A stretch of DNA of 64,000 bases from Chimonanthus salicifolius (Eukaryota > Streptophyta > Magnoliopsida > Laurales > Calycanthaceae). Below, piece by piece: positions 1 to 12,900 of the stretch. The notes under the pieces were generated by a model, which was given only the letters and a program-made list of their open reading frames with translations, did no database searches and was not told the DNA's origin. Position 1 is the stretch's first letter; each line of letters begins with the position of its first letter. Position numbers and translations under genes: made by a program. The DNA lies in the NCBI GenBank assembly GCA_013350335.1, contig CM023540.1:17241828-17305827 (forward strand), in the 5' to 3' direction.

Positions 1-985
1 GGAAACAGCCCTGTATGAAAAATTGAAGGTATACTAGTAGAAGGAACAAGGAGAGAAGCCATTCAAAACCTAGATTGAAAGGTAAACAAGGATATAATGG
101 ATTTGGAATAATGGAGGATATGATTTCTGATTAAGTAGAACAAAAGAGTAGAACTCGAAGCCAACCTAAATAGATAGGATTAGTGGATATGATGACGATG
201 ATGACAACCACCAATAAAAAAAATATTCAGAAATTGGGCCACACAATATAATAGATTATACAGCAGTGAACCTACTTCTAAAGCTAATCGTCTGCTCAAC
301 CAGCAACATAGTTCTTCAGATCACTATGATTCTTTCTGTTAAATCTTTCCTTCTTTGTCTCTTCCCTTTCTTCTAAATTTTTGAGCAACAATTAATAATT
401 TCTGTCATTTTGTCATCAACTTTACTTAAAAGAGAAAAAGAATATCAATATCACACTATGATATAAAAAGTTCCTTCTCTAAGTTTTCTTTCAAACATTA
501 GACAGAGAACAAGGCATCGCAACGTTATAAACAAAAATTAATGATATAAAGATATAGAACACAAGGGCAGGTGGGGGAAGAACAGCCCTCAGCCTCCTGC
601 CTAACCACTCTTCAAACAAGAAAAATAATCATTGGATAATCCTCTTTTATCTAGAAGTACGAATTGAATCCACATTTTTTTTTAAGACCGAATCCACATT
701 TACTTTTATTTTCTACCAACCATATACAGACCAACAGAAAACAAAAAAATTCACCAAAGCTTGACAGGAAACACAAGGGAATCTTATTACATATTGCTCC
801 AATCATAAAGATCTTCAAATTAAAACAATCATCTAAGTTTACTTACAAAACTGAGAGAACAATTCCAATAGATTCTTTTAAATAAGAGGCAAATCAAAAC
901 TATCAAATCATTATGTTGACGATCTCTTACAAAACCAATGCATATGCGCCAATGAAAACCGACTAAGCAAGAATACTATGCCAAC
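1..985. other. Intron 7 of the homoserine dehydrogenase gene (partial)
   Basis: AT-rich sequence left of the last visible exon. I found no exon for the following conserved block and no recognisable element. It is read as intron because exon 7 ends with a phase-1 donor (CCAG then GTTGGC on the minus strand). Confidence 0.6.
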
Positions 986-3900
986 CTGGTTCCGTATACC
1001 CAAGGCCTTTAGCTGCGCGAACAACCTGACTGAATGACTTTCCATCTTCTAATTCACTCATTACATAACCTAGCGTACCTATTGCACATTTTGATAGGAG
1101 AAGGCATAAGAACTTAAATAGAAAGTGGTTCTGTCCAACAAGGTTGCTGAGCCTACAGGCACTTCAATACTGGACACGTTCATCGATCAGGTGAAAATGT
1201 TAGCAAGATCCAAGATGTACACCGCTGGTGCTTCCGTGGCCAGCCTTTTGTCAAGTGATCAAATGTGCATGTTCAGATTCTGAAATGTTTTTTGGGTAAA
1301 TATGGGATCCAACAAATACGCCATGTGGCCTTTTGATTTCTACATAATGGGCCCACTATTGAGACCCTTGGACCATGTGCACATATTGCAAATGTATCTT
1401 TAAATAGATATCTGATGGAGGTGCTAATAGTGCTAGCAATGTGCTTCTTGAACCACCAATATAAAAAAAAAACTTAGTTCTTATCAAATAACAGAAGAAA
1501 GTAATACCACTTAAACTTCCAATAATACGGTGGATAGGGTCTCCAGATGCAATTATACGATTTAAGGATGTTATCACAGGAAGACCAGCTCCAACCTAGC
1601 AACAATAAGAAAAGGAAGAAAAATGAGCACAATATCAATATATTTTGTCTCAAAAAAAAAAAAAAATTCATTTGGAAAACATAGATGAAATGATCCATTT
1701 GTTAATGGTGGTGAGCCAAGACCTGCATGAAAAGCTCAAGAAAACTGGGGTTTAGGCTTTTTTTTTTTTTAAACATCAACGATTAAATTTCATTAAAACA
1801 AGAAAGGAGTACATAAGAAGGATTTGAGTATAGGAGATATATACTCAAAGTGAAGAATAAGAACAAGATATGAAGAAAGCCATAAAATTAAAAAGAAAAA
1901 AGAAAATCAAAGATACATAAAAAAATCCACCCCAAACTGAAATCACCGAAGGTCCGAATCTCTAACTCCCAACGTTGGCAAGAGGGAAGAATACCAAAGC
2001 CAGTGTTTGAAGATGAACACCAGCTTTCGCCAAGAAGTCCGCAATACAGTTTGTTGAACGAGGCGTATGAGTGAAAATGATGTTATCCCTATTGCACAAG
2101 CTCCAGATGTCCCTAGCAATACAAATCAGCCTCCACAGGGGGGATTTCCTATTACTAGCCCAATAGATGACATTAGTTGAGTCACCTTCGATACTGAGAG
2201 TACCGCCCCTAAACCTAGACCAAACCTGAAGTGCTCTCCTAATTGCTCTCAATTCGGCATCATTTGATTCCATTGACCCTACTGATTCAGAAAAAGCTGC
2301 CAGCATTCTACCCCTATCGTCGTGAAGGATACAACCAATTCCTGCCGACCCTGGTTTTCCCCTAGCTACACCATCAACATTGAATTTGTATGAACCTAGA
2401 GGATGCGCTACCTACTTAACCGAACACTTGCTAACTCTACCAGCCCCTTTCATACAGCCTTCCCTAGATAGATAAAAGTTCTCTGGATCTAAACCCTGAA
2501 ATTCTTTACAAACAGACAACCAACAGATCAACTGCCATTTCACCTTCTCAAAAACATCTCTAGGGTTCCTTTTCTTATCCTCAAAAATCCTCTCGTTGTG
2601 CTATTTCCAAATTGCCCAAAAGACAGTAAACGGAACCATTTCCCAAGCCACTCTACGTCTACCTCTAAAGGGATTCCCCATCCAAGCCACCATTAGATCC
2701 TCCACACCACTACCAAAGACCCACGAGCATCCAAACAAGCCCAAGAACAAATACCACACAACCCCCGTGAAGCGACACCTGCATAACAAATGATCCACAG
2801 ACTCCTATTCTATCTCACACAATGTACAAACTATAGAGGCCTTTTCTGGAATAACACGTCTTCTCCTGAGATGGTATCTCACAAGGACCCTTTTTCTCAA
2901 AGCCGTCCACATGAAGAATTGGATTCTGGGGGAGATCTTGTTATTCCAAGCCAGATTGCAAATAGGAGGTAAGAATGAGTTTGTTACATATGCAGATCGC
3001 AAGATTGATTTTAGTGAGAAAGACCCAGACGACTCCAAAAACCAGATCCACTTGTCCTCCTCCTCCATCCACAGCCTATTATCTCTAATGATTCCAATCA
3101 ACGCTTGGTGGGAGGAAGCCTCAAAATCCCGCAAGGTCCTTCCAAAAGAAATTGACCACTATGGTGAACCAATGACCTCTCTATAATAATCACTTATTAG
3201 AGCTTCGCGATTTAGAGCCACCCTAAATAGTCTGGGAAATACTACCATTAATGGACTCTCCCTCACCCAGGCTGACATGGGACTCTGCCAGGCTCATTCT
3301 TGGGTCCAAAATAGTAAGCCCGGATTAGAAATCTGATTAGGCCTAGTTACAAAGAGTATGAACCCAGCTGACAACCCAAATTTGAGAAAACCCAAAAGCC
3401 CCAACTTTTTAAAATAAAATTATATGTTTTAACTTATATAAGTATAACATTCATTATTTTTTTAATAATATAGTTTTATACGTTTATAAGATTTGAAAAC
3501 CTAATCCATGTTAATCCCCAATGTTGGCCCAACAAAGGTGCAAACCCAGATAAGCCCAAATATACATTTTGGGTTTAAAACTGGGCAACCTTACAAATAC
3601 AAATTGATCCGGGTTCAGGCTAGACCAAATTAGGCCCGAGTCTAGCTGGGCCTGGCCAAGTTGCAGCTCCACTTGTTAAAAGTCCATTGCAAAAGCAAGC
3701 ATCATTTCATGCTCCAAGCTATGAAGGAATAAAATATTCAGTCACTTTATAAGTTCTAATAGAATAGAAGCTATGATACCGAGACACTTCAAAGTAGGCA
3801 GCGTTCATGTGTCGTCTTGGACAAACTGTTCATTTTTATGTATAAAATCTGCATTCTTGATGCATCCATGATGTGTCTAGGCATCATAGCTTTTAAGGTA

Positions 3901-6900
3901 TAGAAGCCAAGTATGGAAAACTATGTGATTCAAAATACATAAGAGAACAACAGGTTTGAGTAGCTTTTATTGAATGATAATGTTACACATCTTCACACTA
4001 TTTTTTTAATTAAAACAAAGAAAAAGCACATCCACTAATAGATCCATCTTTCCATTTGATCACTTGTACAAAATACTAGGTGCATCATTATGGCAACCTT
4101 AACAAGTCATATTTCACAACAAACATTATATGAAACTTGATAAAGAGAAATAGAACACTTATAAACTACTACTCGAGACTACAAAAACAAAAGCACTTAA
4201 ATACACAATTACACAAAAGAAGCCAATGTGCCTTCACATCAATGAATTACATTTAAAAAAAAAAACTTACAGTAGATTCATATCGAATGCGACGCAAGTG
4301 AGAGACTAATTTTTCATAATCTTCCTGCAGGCAGGCACAAAAGGTTATCCACAAACCATGGAGTATGGAGTCAATACTTTAAGAAGTAACAAATTTAAGA
4401 TTAAACTGTGTTTACAGTCGTGCATTTTCTCAAAATAGGCCAGTGGGTGTCTCATTATTCCTGAATGGAACGTTTGGTGTTCTATTTGGAATGGCTAGCC
4501 AGACAAATTTTAAAAGAATCCATTGTAATGAAAGGATTATAAAAAAAATGAGGTCCTCCCTACAGAGGGAGATGGAAGCTTCCAACCAAAATGTGCCTAG
4601 AGAAACCAAGACATGAACGCCAAAGCAGCCATATGTGAAAACATAAAGTGGTGTCAAATCTTTCTAGTAGAAGTGGGTGCAAATAGCAAATACAGTCCAG
4701 AGAACTGGTACCATTCAGTACTCGTATCAATATACAATGTTTTAGTTGATTCAACCAAAGCAGAATAGTTTTGACAGCTATTATTGTGATCTTTTGCCAT
4801 TGAGGAATTATGACAAAATATTAACCATCTAATTCAACTGTACATTAGATTGGGAAAATAGGATAAGATGTTACAATTGCAGATGTAATTCAACTGTACA
4901 TTAGATTGGGAAACTAGGATAAGATGTTACAAAATATTAACCATCTAATTCAACTGTACATTAGATTGGGAAACTAAGATAAAATGTTACAATTGCAGAT
5001 GTAAGTGGCTTCTTATTTGCCAGCACAATACAACAGTCCAAATCCACAACACGGTTTAGCACTCTAATCGTCTCCAAACTCGCAGAACAATCAACAAGGA
5101 CCAAACCTGTGAAATAACCAATGGATAAATGTAAGGTGCCAACAAATCACTATCAATAAAAGGGGAAACAATTGGGATGTTTGATTATATAATGGGTTGC
5201 TTGCCTTTCTTTTTACTCACTATCTATAAACCTACTTTCATACACTTATGCAAGTGAACAAGATCAGATCAGTTCACCCAGAGGGTTCCATTGTAGAAGT
5301 TATTGCCCAATACTGACTGGACAATTATTAGCCCTCACCTGAGAGAGTTTTATATTAAACAAAAAGGATAGTGGTTGAAACTTCAGCTAAAGTTTTTTTT
5401 AATTAACGTTTCCGATTTTCGTACTCAAATGACTGTTTACGGTTGCCTGTCGGTATGGTATTTGTACAACAAAATACCACACATGTCAGGCAGTTGTGGC
5501 ACTCAAAGCTTCAATATTTTCAACAGTATCTGATAAATATATTATATAACCAAGCATTTTAAAATTGCATCAAATATACCAACTTTTTAATGTTTTAAAG
5601 ATTGACATATTACAGATACTAGAGGTTGGAACTACAAACCAGTGAATTGGCGTAGACACCGAGCAATACACACAACTTCTTCTATTGCTTCAGAGTACCT
5701 GAATATTTGGCATCTACCTGAATAAATTTAAAAAAATCATAAATATGGTTAAGTTCATTCAAAAGATCATAGTAAAAGCGTCAACAGGCCTGAAATCCTA
5801 CATCTTAGTGGCACATAAGAAAATTATGAGTCCAACAGATCAGTTCCAAAACCCACGTTCAGGCTCCACGATTAGGGCCGTTAATTGTCTTCTCTCTCTT
5901 TTTCTTTCTCAAAAGGGCCCACTTGATATATCTTATATTTCCCATATGCATATGTGGGTTTTTTTCTCTTTTTTTGAATCAGAGATAGAAATAGTTCTAT
6001 TAAGCAATGTTTTAAAAACCAACCCGTGTACCGACCAATCTAAATAGAAGGTTGGGTTAAATAAGATTCAACCGGGTTCAATCACGGTCAAACCTGTGCA
6101 ATTAATATAAATAATAAATAATATTCAATTATTAATTAATATTTAATTGATGAGTTGAAATAAATTTTAGAAATGTCTATTTAATATCTAACTCATTATT
6201 AATAATTATAGAAATCTTATTTGCTCTGTCATCACGATTTCATATTAACAATTAAAGTTAACATCACCTATTACTTTTAAATGATATAAAAAACTAAAAG
6301 TAATTTTTAATTATGTATTATTCATATTTTTACTTTTTTCTTAATTGATAGTCCATTTATTTATTTTTTAGTTACACATGTAGTTTTTCATTTTTATGTT
6401 TCAAATATTTTTCATTTTATTGTTAGTTTTCAAATTTTGGAACAAAATCCATTAAATTTAAGTATAAAATTTCACTTTTTAGTTTCTTATTTTTATTTTA
6501 ATTAATTTTTATTTCCACATTAATTAAAATAGTTAACAAATTCTACTCTCATTTTTAAAATAATTTCTATTTTATCTTTTTCTATAAGTATGATTAAATT
6601 ATTTAATATTAACTTATTAAGTAGAGATGCTATATACCTGGGTAAAAATACAAAAGTGGGGAGTATTTCCAAAATCCCACTTTCCATTACTTGACTCACA
6701 GAATATAAAAAGAAAAAAAACCCAAAGGGCCTAACGGCCATACTTGTTTCTCTGTCAACTGGGAATCTTCCCAACTTCCCATTGCTAAGATGTAGTTTGT
6801 ACTGAAGTCCCACATCGAAAAGTAGGTTAAAAAATCAGCAAGGAGAGAGTTATAAATGGGGGTATATGAAAGTAAGTCTTTCACCCTTTTCATTGCCTTT

Positions 6901-9900
6901 TCAGGCTCATTGGGTCATATGAAATTAAATTTATTATTTTTAAAGTTCTTCTTTTAATTTTTGAAGTTGCTTTTAAATTTTTTATAGCGGGTTTTAAACG
7001 GTCGAAGGGTTTTTATGAATACCCGGTCAAATTCAAGGGTTGACTGGGTTTTTGTGGGTTTATAGGTTTTGAAGGGTTTTTGAGAAACCCAAACCGTATC
7101 TATGCCGGTCACGGTTGAACCGCTCGTTCAACCACGGGCCGGGCCGGGTTTAATAACATTGCTATTAAGTACCAAGAACAATACAACAACCAAAAAGTCA
7201 AAAGCATATGAGATCTATGCTATAGAGAAAGTACAATAATAGCCAAAACACAACTGACAAAAACAAAAATCAGTATCATCCAACACTGATCCCCTTACAT
7301 GTGTTATTTGTGATTACACAAATTTTCCTTTCGAGATGGTAAAATGAAATCATACTGAAGGAGAGAAAGAAACACCTAGGGAAAAATAATAAATAATGAA
7401 AATTCTTGTCTACAAAAAATGAAGAGAAGAAGATAAAAGCAGGGAGAGATCAGGGGATTGGTTTCAGTGAACTGCTGCTCTAGTTACGGAAATAATTCGA
7501 AGGAAACCTGAATATGGACTCGTATCTTGAAAATACATTTTGAACAAAGATGGATACATATTCCAAGTGGCCAATCACCTAGAGATCAGGACTTCAATAT
7601 ATGATAATTGGTAACACCCAATTCAGTGGTCAGATAGGATCCAACAAAATAAACAGGTCAAAATGCAAATGCTTGTGGATCCAACTCAAAACTAGCTGAC
7701 AACAGCACTACTTATAACATATAAATAATTAAAAAACCATGACTGTCTAAATTTCAGTGAAACCTAACAGATGAACAGTCAGACACTTTTTTGGCTTTCC
7801 TTTAATTGGTAAACAGGATGCATATTCCAAGGTTACCCAACCTTTCAGATTCATCGTCGACTCGGTCACTATTGTAAAATAATATATTATAGAGAGCCAT
7901 CAGGGTGGCCAAAAAAGGAAAGAACAAATAAGGAATAAATCAATCACATCAATCACAAATCTATTTACAACTAATATGTTGACTTTCCAAACTAAGGAGA
8001 TTTGGGTCAACTCTGTATAGAAATGAGTCCCACAACATCTAACGTATCCTGAAGTGGATCCTACAACACTCTCCCTCAAGCTAGTTCGAAGATGTCGAGT
8101 AAATCCAGCTTGCTAACAACCAAAGAGAGTTGAGTTTGAGGAACTGCCTTTGTCAACATATCGTCAAGTTGATCTTTAGAATGTAGATAAGGAGTAAAAA
8201 GTCAACCGACAGAAATATCCCAACAAAGGAAGTGACAATCGACTTCAATGTCCTTAGTCCTCTCATGAAAGACTGGATTGTTAAAGTCTAATCAATTGGT
8301 CAAGGTTGGCTTAGGATAGGTGGATAAAAGTTAAAAAGGGAAGGGTAATGAGGGAAAAGATGGGAAAATTGTGTGAGTGGGTAAATAGGAGGAAGTTGAG
8401 GGGTATGTATGGAAAGACAAAATGATGGAGGACACGGGAGACCCATCTCTCTTAGGATTTACTATTCATTATTTTTAATTTAGAATTCTTGTGTCACAAG
8501 GAAGCTAGGTCGGTAGCTTTCCTATTTGATTTACAAGTCCTTTTATATTTTGATTTCTTATTTTCTTATAAAGACAATGCATGTAAGAGAGGGACTCACC
8601 TCTTTCGAAAATTATGAAATAAGATTTGATTATCTTTTGCCTTCGAGCACTTGTCCCTCATCTTTTGCCCGAGTTGCAGACGAGACCCTTGCCATTGTTG
8701 CAGGAATTCCTTGTTGGCTAAGTTCCAGAGTTACTTCTGCAAATCTTGGGCTTAATCCCAAGAGAGGACACCATCGCCTTGTCTAGGCTTCATCCCAGAG
8801 CTTCCGCCATTGCCGCAGGATTCCAATCTGTTCGATGTGAACAGATTTGGTACCCCTTCATCACAGAAACCAGGTACAGCTGATCCCAAGCCATCTCCCT
8901 CCTTCCCTCAGCCTTCTTCTTCCTTCCCTTCAATTCCTTCTTCTTTCTCTGCTCCTCTTTCCTCCGCCAGTTACTGCCCCTTCCGCTGCCTTCCTAATAC
9001 CTCTTTTCTCTTTTCCTTCGAGACCCATTCACATGCCCTATTTGAGACAGCCCTTCCCACGTGCGTGACTTAAAGTCCACTCCACACGTGTGAACAACTT
9101 ATGTGTGTGTGAGCTCCAATCTTTCGTCGGGAGTGACTTATTTCGATTTCTTCCCCGCTTCTGCTACATTACAAAAGATGGCTTTAATCCATGAGGGGAC
9201 AAGGCATTGATGAGCATTAATGATGACAAAAGAAGTTGTAAGCCATCTCATGAGAATGGCTCTCTCAATGGGATTAGGAATATGGGATGGAGGATAGAAG
9301 AAAAAGAAAGTGGGTGAAGGGACAGAAGAGGCTAGAAGGTTGCAAGAGAAAGGTAAAGACGAAGGAGATTACATGGGTTTTGATCGTGGAAGCAGGCAGA
9401 AGAGGCGGAAGGTGGGAAGATGGCCTCTGTAGTAAGCCTTAATGAAGACGGTGAAGTCTCCAGTGGGCCTGGGTTCAGAGGGCGAAAGGCACGTAAGCCC
9501 GACTTAACCTTCTGGCTGTGTCTTGCTTCTCTGCAACGGGAAACAAGGGAAGTTTGGAGTAGCAGCGGTGGAGATTAGATCTGGGATAATGCCCAGATTT
9601 CGAAGAAGGCGATGGAGGGCTACCTGGGATTAAGCCCAGGTTTCAGGCTATGGTAATGAAGGCTGGAACAGGGCCAGCAGTGACAAGTCTGCAATCTTAG
9701 GCAAAAGTTGTAGAAGATGGAACAGAGAAGATAAAGCTATAAACTGATAATTTTTTCATTCAACATTCCAAAGAGTGTGTCTCCCGTACATCCTACCTAG
9801 GTTTATATAAAAACCCTAAACTAATTAGCAACAAATTAGGATTCCAGAATCAGCTGGACTTAGGAACCGATGGAAGGAATCCAAGTCCAACTGGGACTTT

Positions 9901-12900
9901 GACAAAAACAACATCACCAAAATAAAAATAAAAACGGCTAATTAGGATAATAAAAGAAAATAAAAAGAAAGTGGGTCCACACATAAGTAATTAAAAACCC
10001 TAAGCATCTTAGATGCATCTTTTGTCCATGTAAGGAGATCAGTAGATGGGATAGCAGATTTTCTAGCAAAGAATGGTGTGTAGAGAAACGATTTGTTTCT
10101 AGATTTCTCATTGGATTGAGCTTGTAGTCTTTCTATTCCATTGTATTTTCTCATTGGCCTTGCACAGCGTCTATCTTGGAGTCTATGCTGTTCTTTCCTT
10201 TCTTGTAATCCACCCCCATCCCACCTTTTTTTATGATAGTTCTTAACTTTAAAAAACAAAAAAACACACACACACAAACAAACAAAAAATATCATAATGA
10301 GGCAAACCAATATGATTAGAACCAACACTATATAAACAAAACTTCAATACAAAGCATTGCCAAAGGTTCAACATTGCAATGGGAGAAGAAAGATGGCTCC
10401 TGTAACCTATTTCAGGAACCTATGGATAACAAATTTAGCTAAACATCATGGAGTCTCATGGGCATTAAGCCGTTAGGCATTTGAGTGCATCAATCATTGG
10501 AATTTTGTAAGTGCAATGTTTGGTCATGTCTTTGATGTAATATAGTGGTTTTCATTGGGCTTTTGTCTATTGGATTTCTTTTTCCAATCTTTGTTTGGTA
10601 GTGCTTGTATTCTTGGGCTGAAGGTTCCCCTTACAAACATAACATACATAAATATATACATATGCAATAACAATAACAAGAAGAAATCAGGAAAAACCAA
10701 CTTAAAAAGTTACAAAGAGTAATATATAAAATAACAAAGAATTCAATGGATGAAGTCCCTTCCATTCCCATTAACAAGTAAAATAGTATAAAATAAGATA
10801 GCACTTCATATTCATATGCCCAAGATATTGAATGCTGTAAAAATACTTTACTGCAAAGAAGAACTTTAAATCAAGGGCCATGTTACATTAAGCATGTCTC
10901 CACGATTACTTCATTTAATAAGAGTAAAAAAATACTTTGGTGAAATGCTTAAAGTAAAATCCACAAAAAAAAATTTTTTTTTTTTTTTATAACCTAGGGA
11001 AACCTCAATCAACCCTCCGACAGTCTGTTGTCAAGTCGCCAGAGGGGCTGCCTAGTTAGTTGGTTAGATCTCCTAAAACCCTAGGGAAGGCACACCACAC
11101 CCACACAGTATACCTTCAGTTGACGCCGCCAGGTTTCGAACTCGTCACCTCAACACTGAAACCAGTGGCACGCAACCAGCTCGGATACCCAACGTTGGGT
11201 AAAATCCACAAAATTAAACCTAAAGAAACATTACAAACAGCAAACCAGCTATACCTTTGCTCTAGATTTTGGGAAACCAGAAATAGGATTTTGTATCCTC
11301 ATTTCCCATATTTGTTTCCATATTGGTATTTGTATCTGCTTATCAAATTTAAAAATTATATGCAAACATTTTCCTAATTCAAACATCAACCTAAACTCAT
11401 TTCAGCAAAAAAAAAGGAATAAAAAGACAAGAAATTACCGAAGTTACTCAATGTTGTTAGAGAGGAACCAGACAACTTTGCCTTGCAAATTTCCATCAAA
11501 AACAGGTCACTCAATTCCTCATAGACAAGATCAATTGCCGTAAGTAATGATTGACTGTCACACACACCAACAACTCGCAATCGCAACCCCTGCCCAACAT
11601 GTCTCCAATAATTTCAAAAGTGTTGCAATTGATAATGAATTCAAAAAAAAAACGGAAAATATAAGAACATGCATTAATATTATATGTTCTTATTGCGTAA
11701 AATATAATAATTGATAGACATTCATGTCACCAAAAATAAAGGAACAACCATACAATCTGGACTGTCCTACAATAAACCTAGAGTGGAGTCGTTCTAACTG
11801 GATTAATGGGGATCCTTAGATTGCCAAAGGATTGCATTCTCACCCCCATCATTATCAAACAATTTATTTCATCTATCTAGGCCTGACTTTCTAGGTTCTA
11901 CTTTTCCACTTAACCCTATCCAAAACCACTTCTTCAATCACTTCAAATTTATTATCTTGCTAACTACATCAAACCAAATTGTTAATGAGCTCACACTTTT
12001 CCCAGTACTCGCTTACAATCCTTTAATTCTTGGTACAAGGCATAGTAGTTAAGATACAACATGCAATCAAGGCACCAAGGGGACCTGGAGCCTAAGGTAC
12101 AAAACGCATGTCTAGGCACAAGCCTAATTTTGTTGGGTACCCTTACTTAGATACTTCAAATATATATGTAGATTCATGGATTGTGTCCTCATTGCACAAA
12201 ACACAATACTACTCATCTAATGCACCAACATAAATTAGCAATTAAGCTTCCAAGCACATTAAATGTGTATTGTATACATGCAAAAGTATATTATCTAATA
12301 TTTAGAGTTTCTAATTAAGTACTCCTTCCGTCCCATTTTAGTTGTCTCATTTGAAATATTTGTATTTTTTAAGGAACTCTCTATATAAGGCTAGCACTCA
12401 TGTGATCTCATCCATTTTCAACACATTTTATACTACTCAAATACAAATGAGACAACTATTTTGGGACAATTCCAAAATCTATATAGGACAACTAATTTGG
12501 GACAGAGAGAGTATTAGTAACAATTACTTCATGGTGAGGAGCAAAATTGGTTTGAAGCCTAAGCGAAAGGGGTGGTAATTGTTGACCCAACCCCTAAACC
12601 CACCTGACCCAACCCGAAAATTTTGAGTTTGGGTCATGCTTTTCTTAAGAAAATTTTAAATTGAACCAACCTGACCCAACCCAAAATAAATTCAGGTCAG
12701 GTTGGGTAGAGGGTTCTCGAACCCAACCGAATTGAATTAAAAATAATATTTAAATAATTTATTTTTTAAATATTAATTTTAGCCCATGTATTCCACCAAT
12801 TTAAAAAATCTTAATCAATTGGCTCAATTTTCCATATCCCGATGTGCTCACATGAAAGGAAGCCCTTTTATCTTTCATTTTCTATTAAAAATAAATTTTC

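Noticed and set aside
6870..6905. A snRNA gene downstream of the USE/TATA pair
   Set aside because: Sequence after the expected start does not match U1, U2, U4, U5, U6 or U3.
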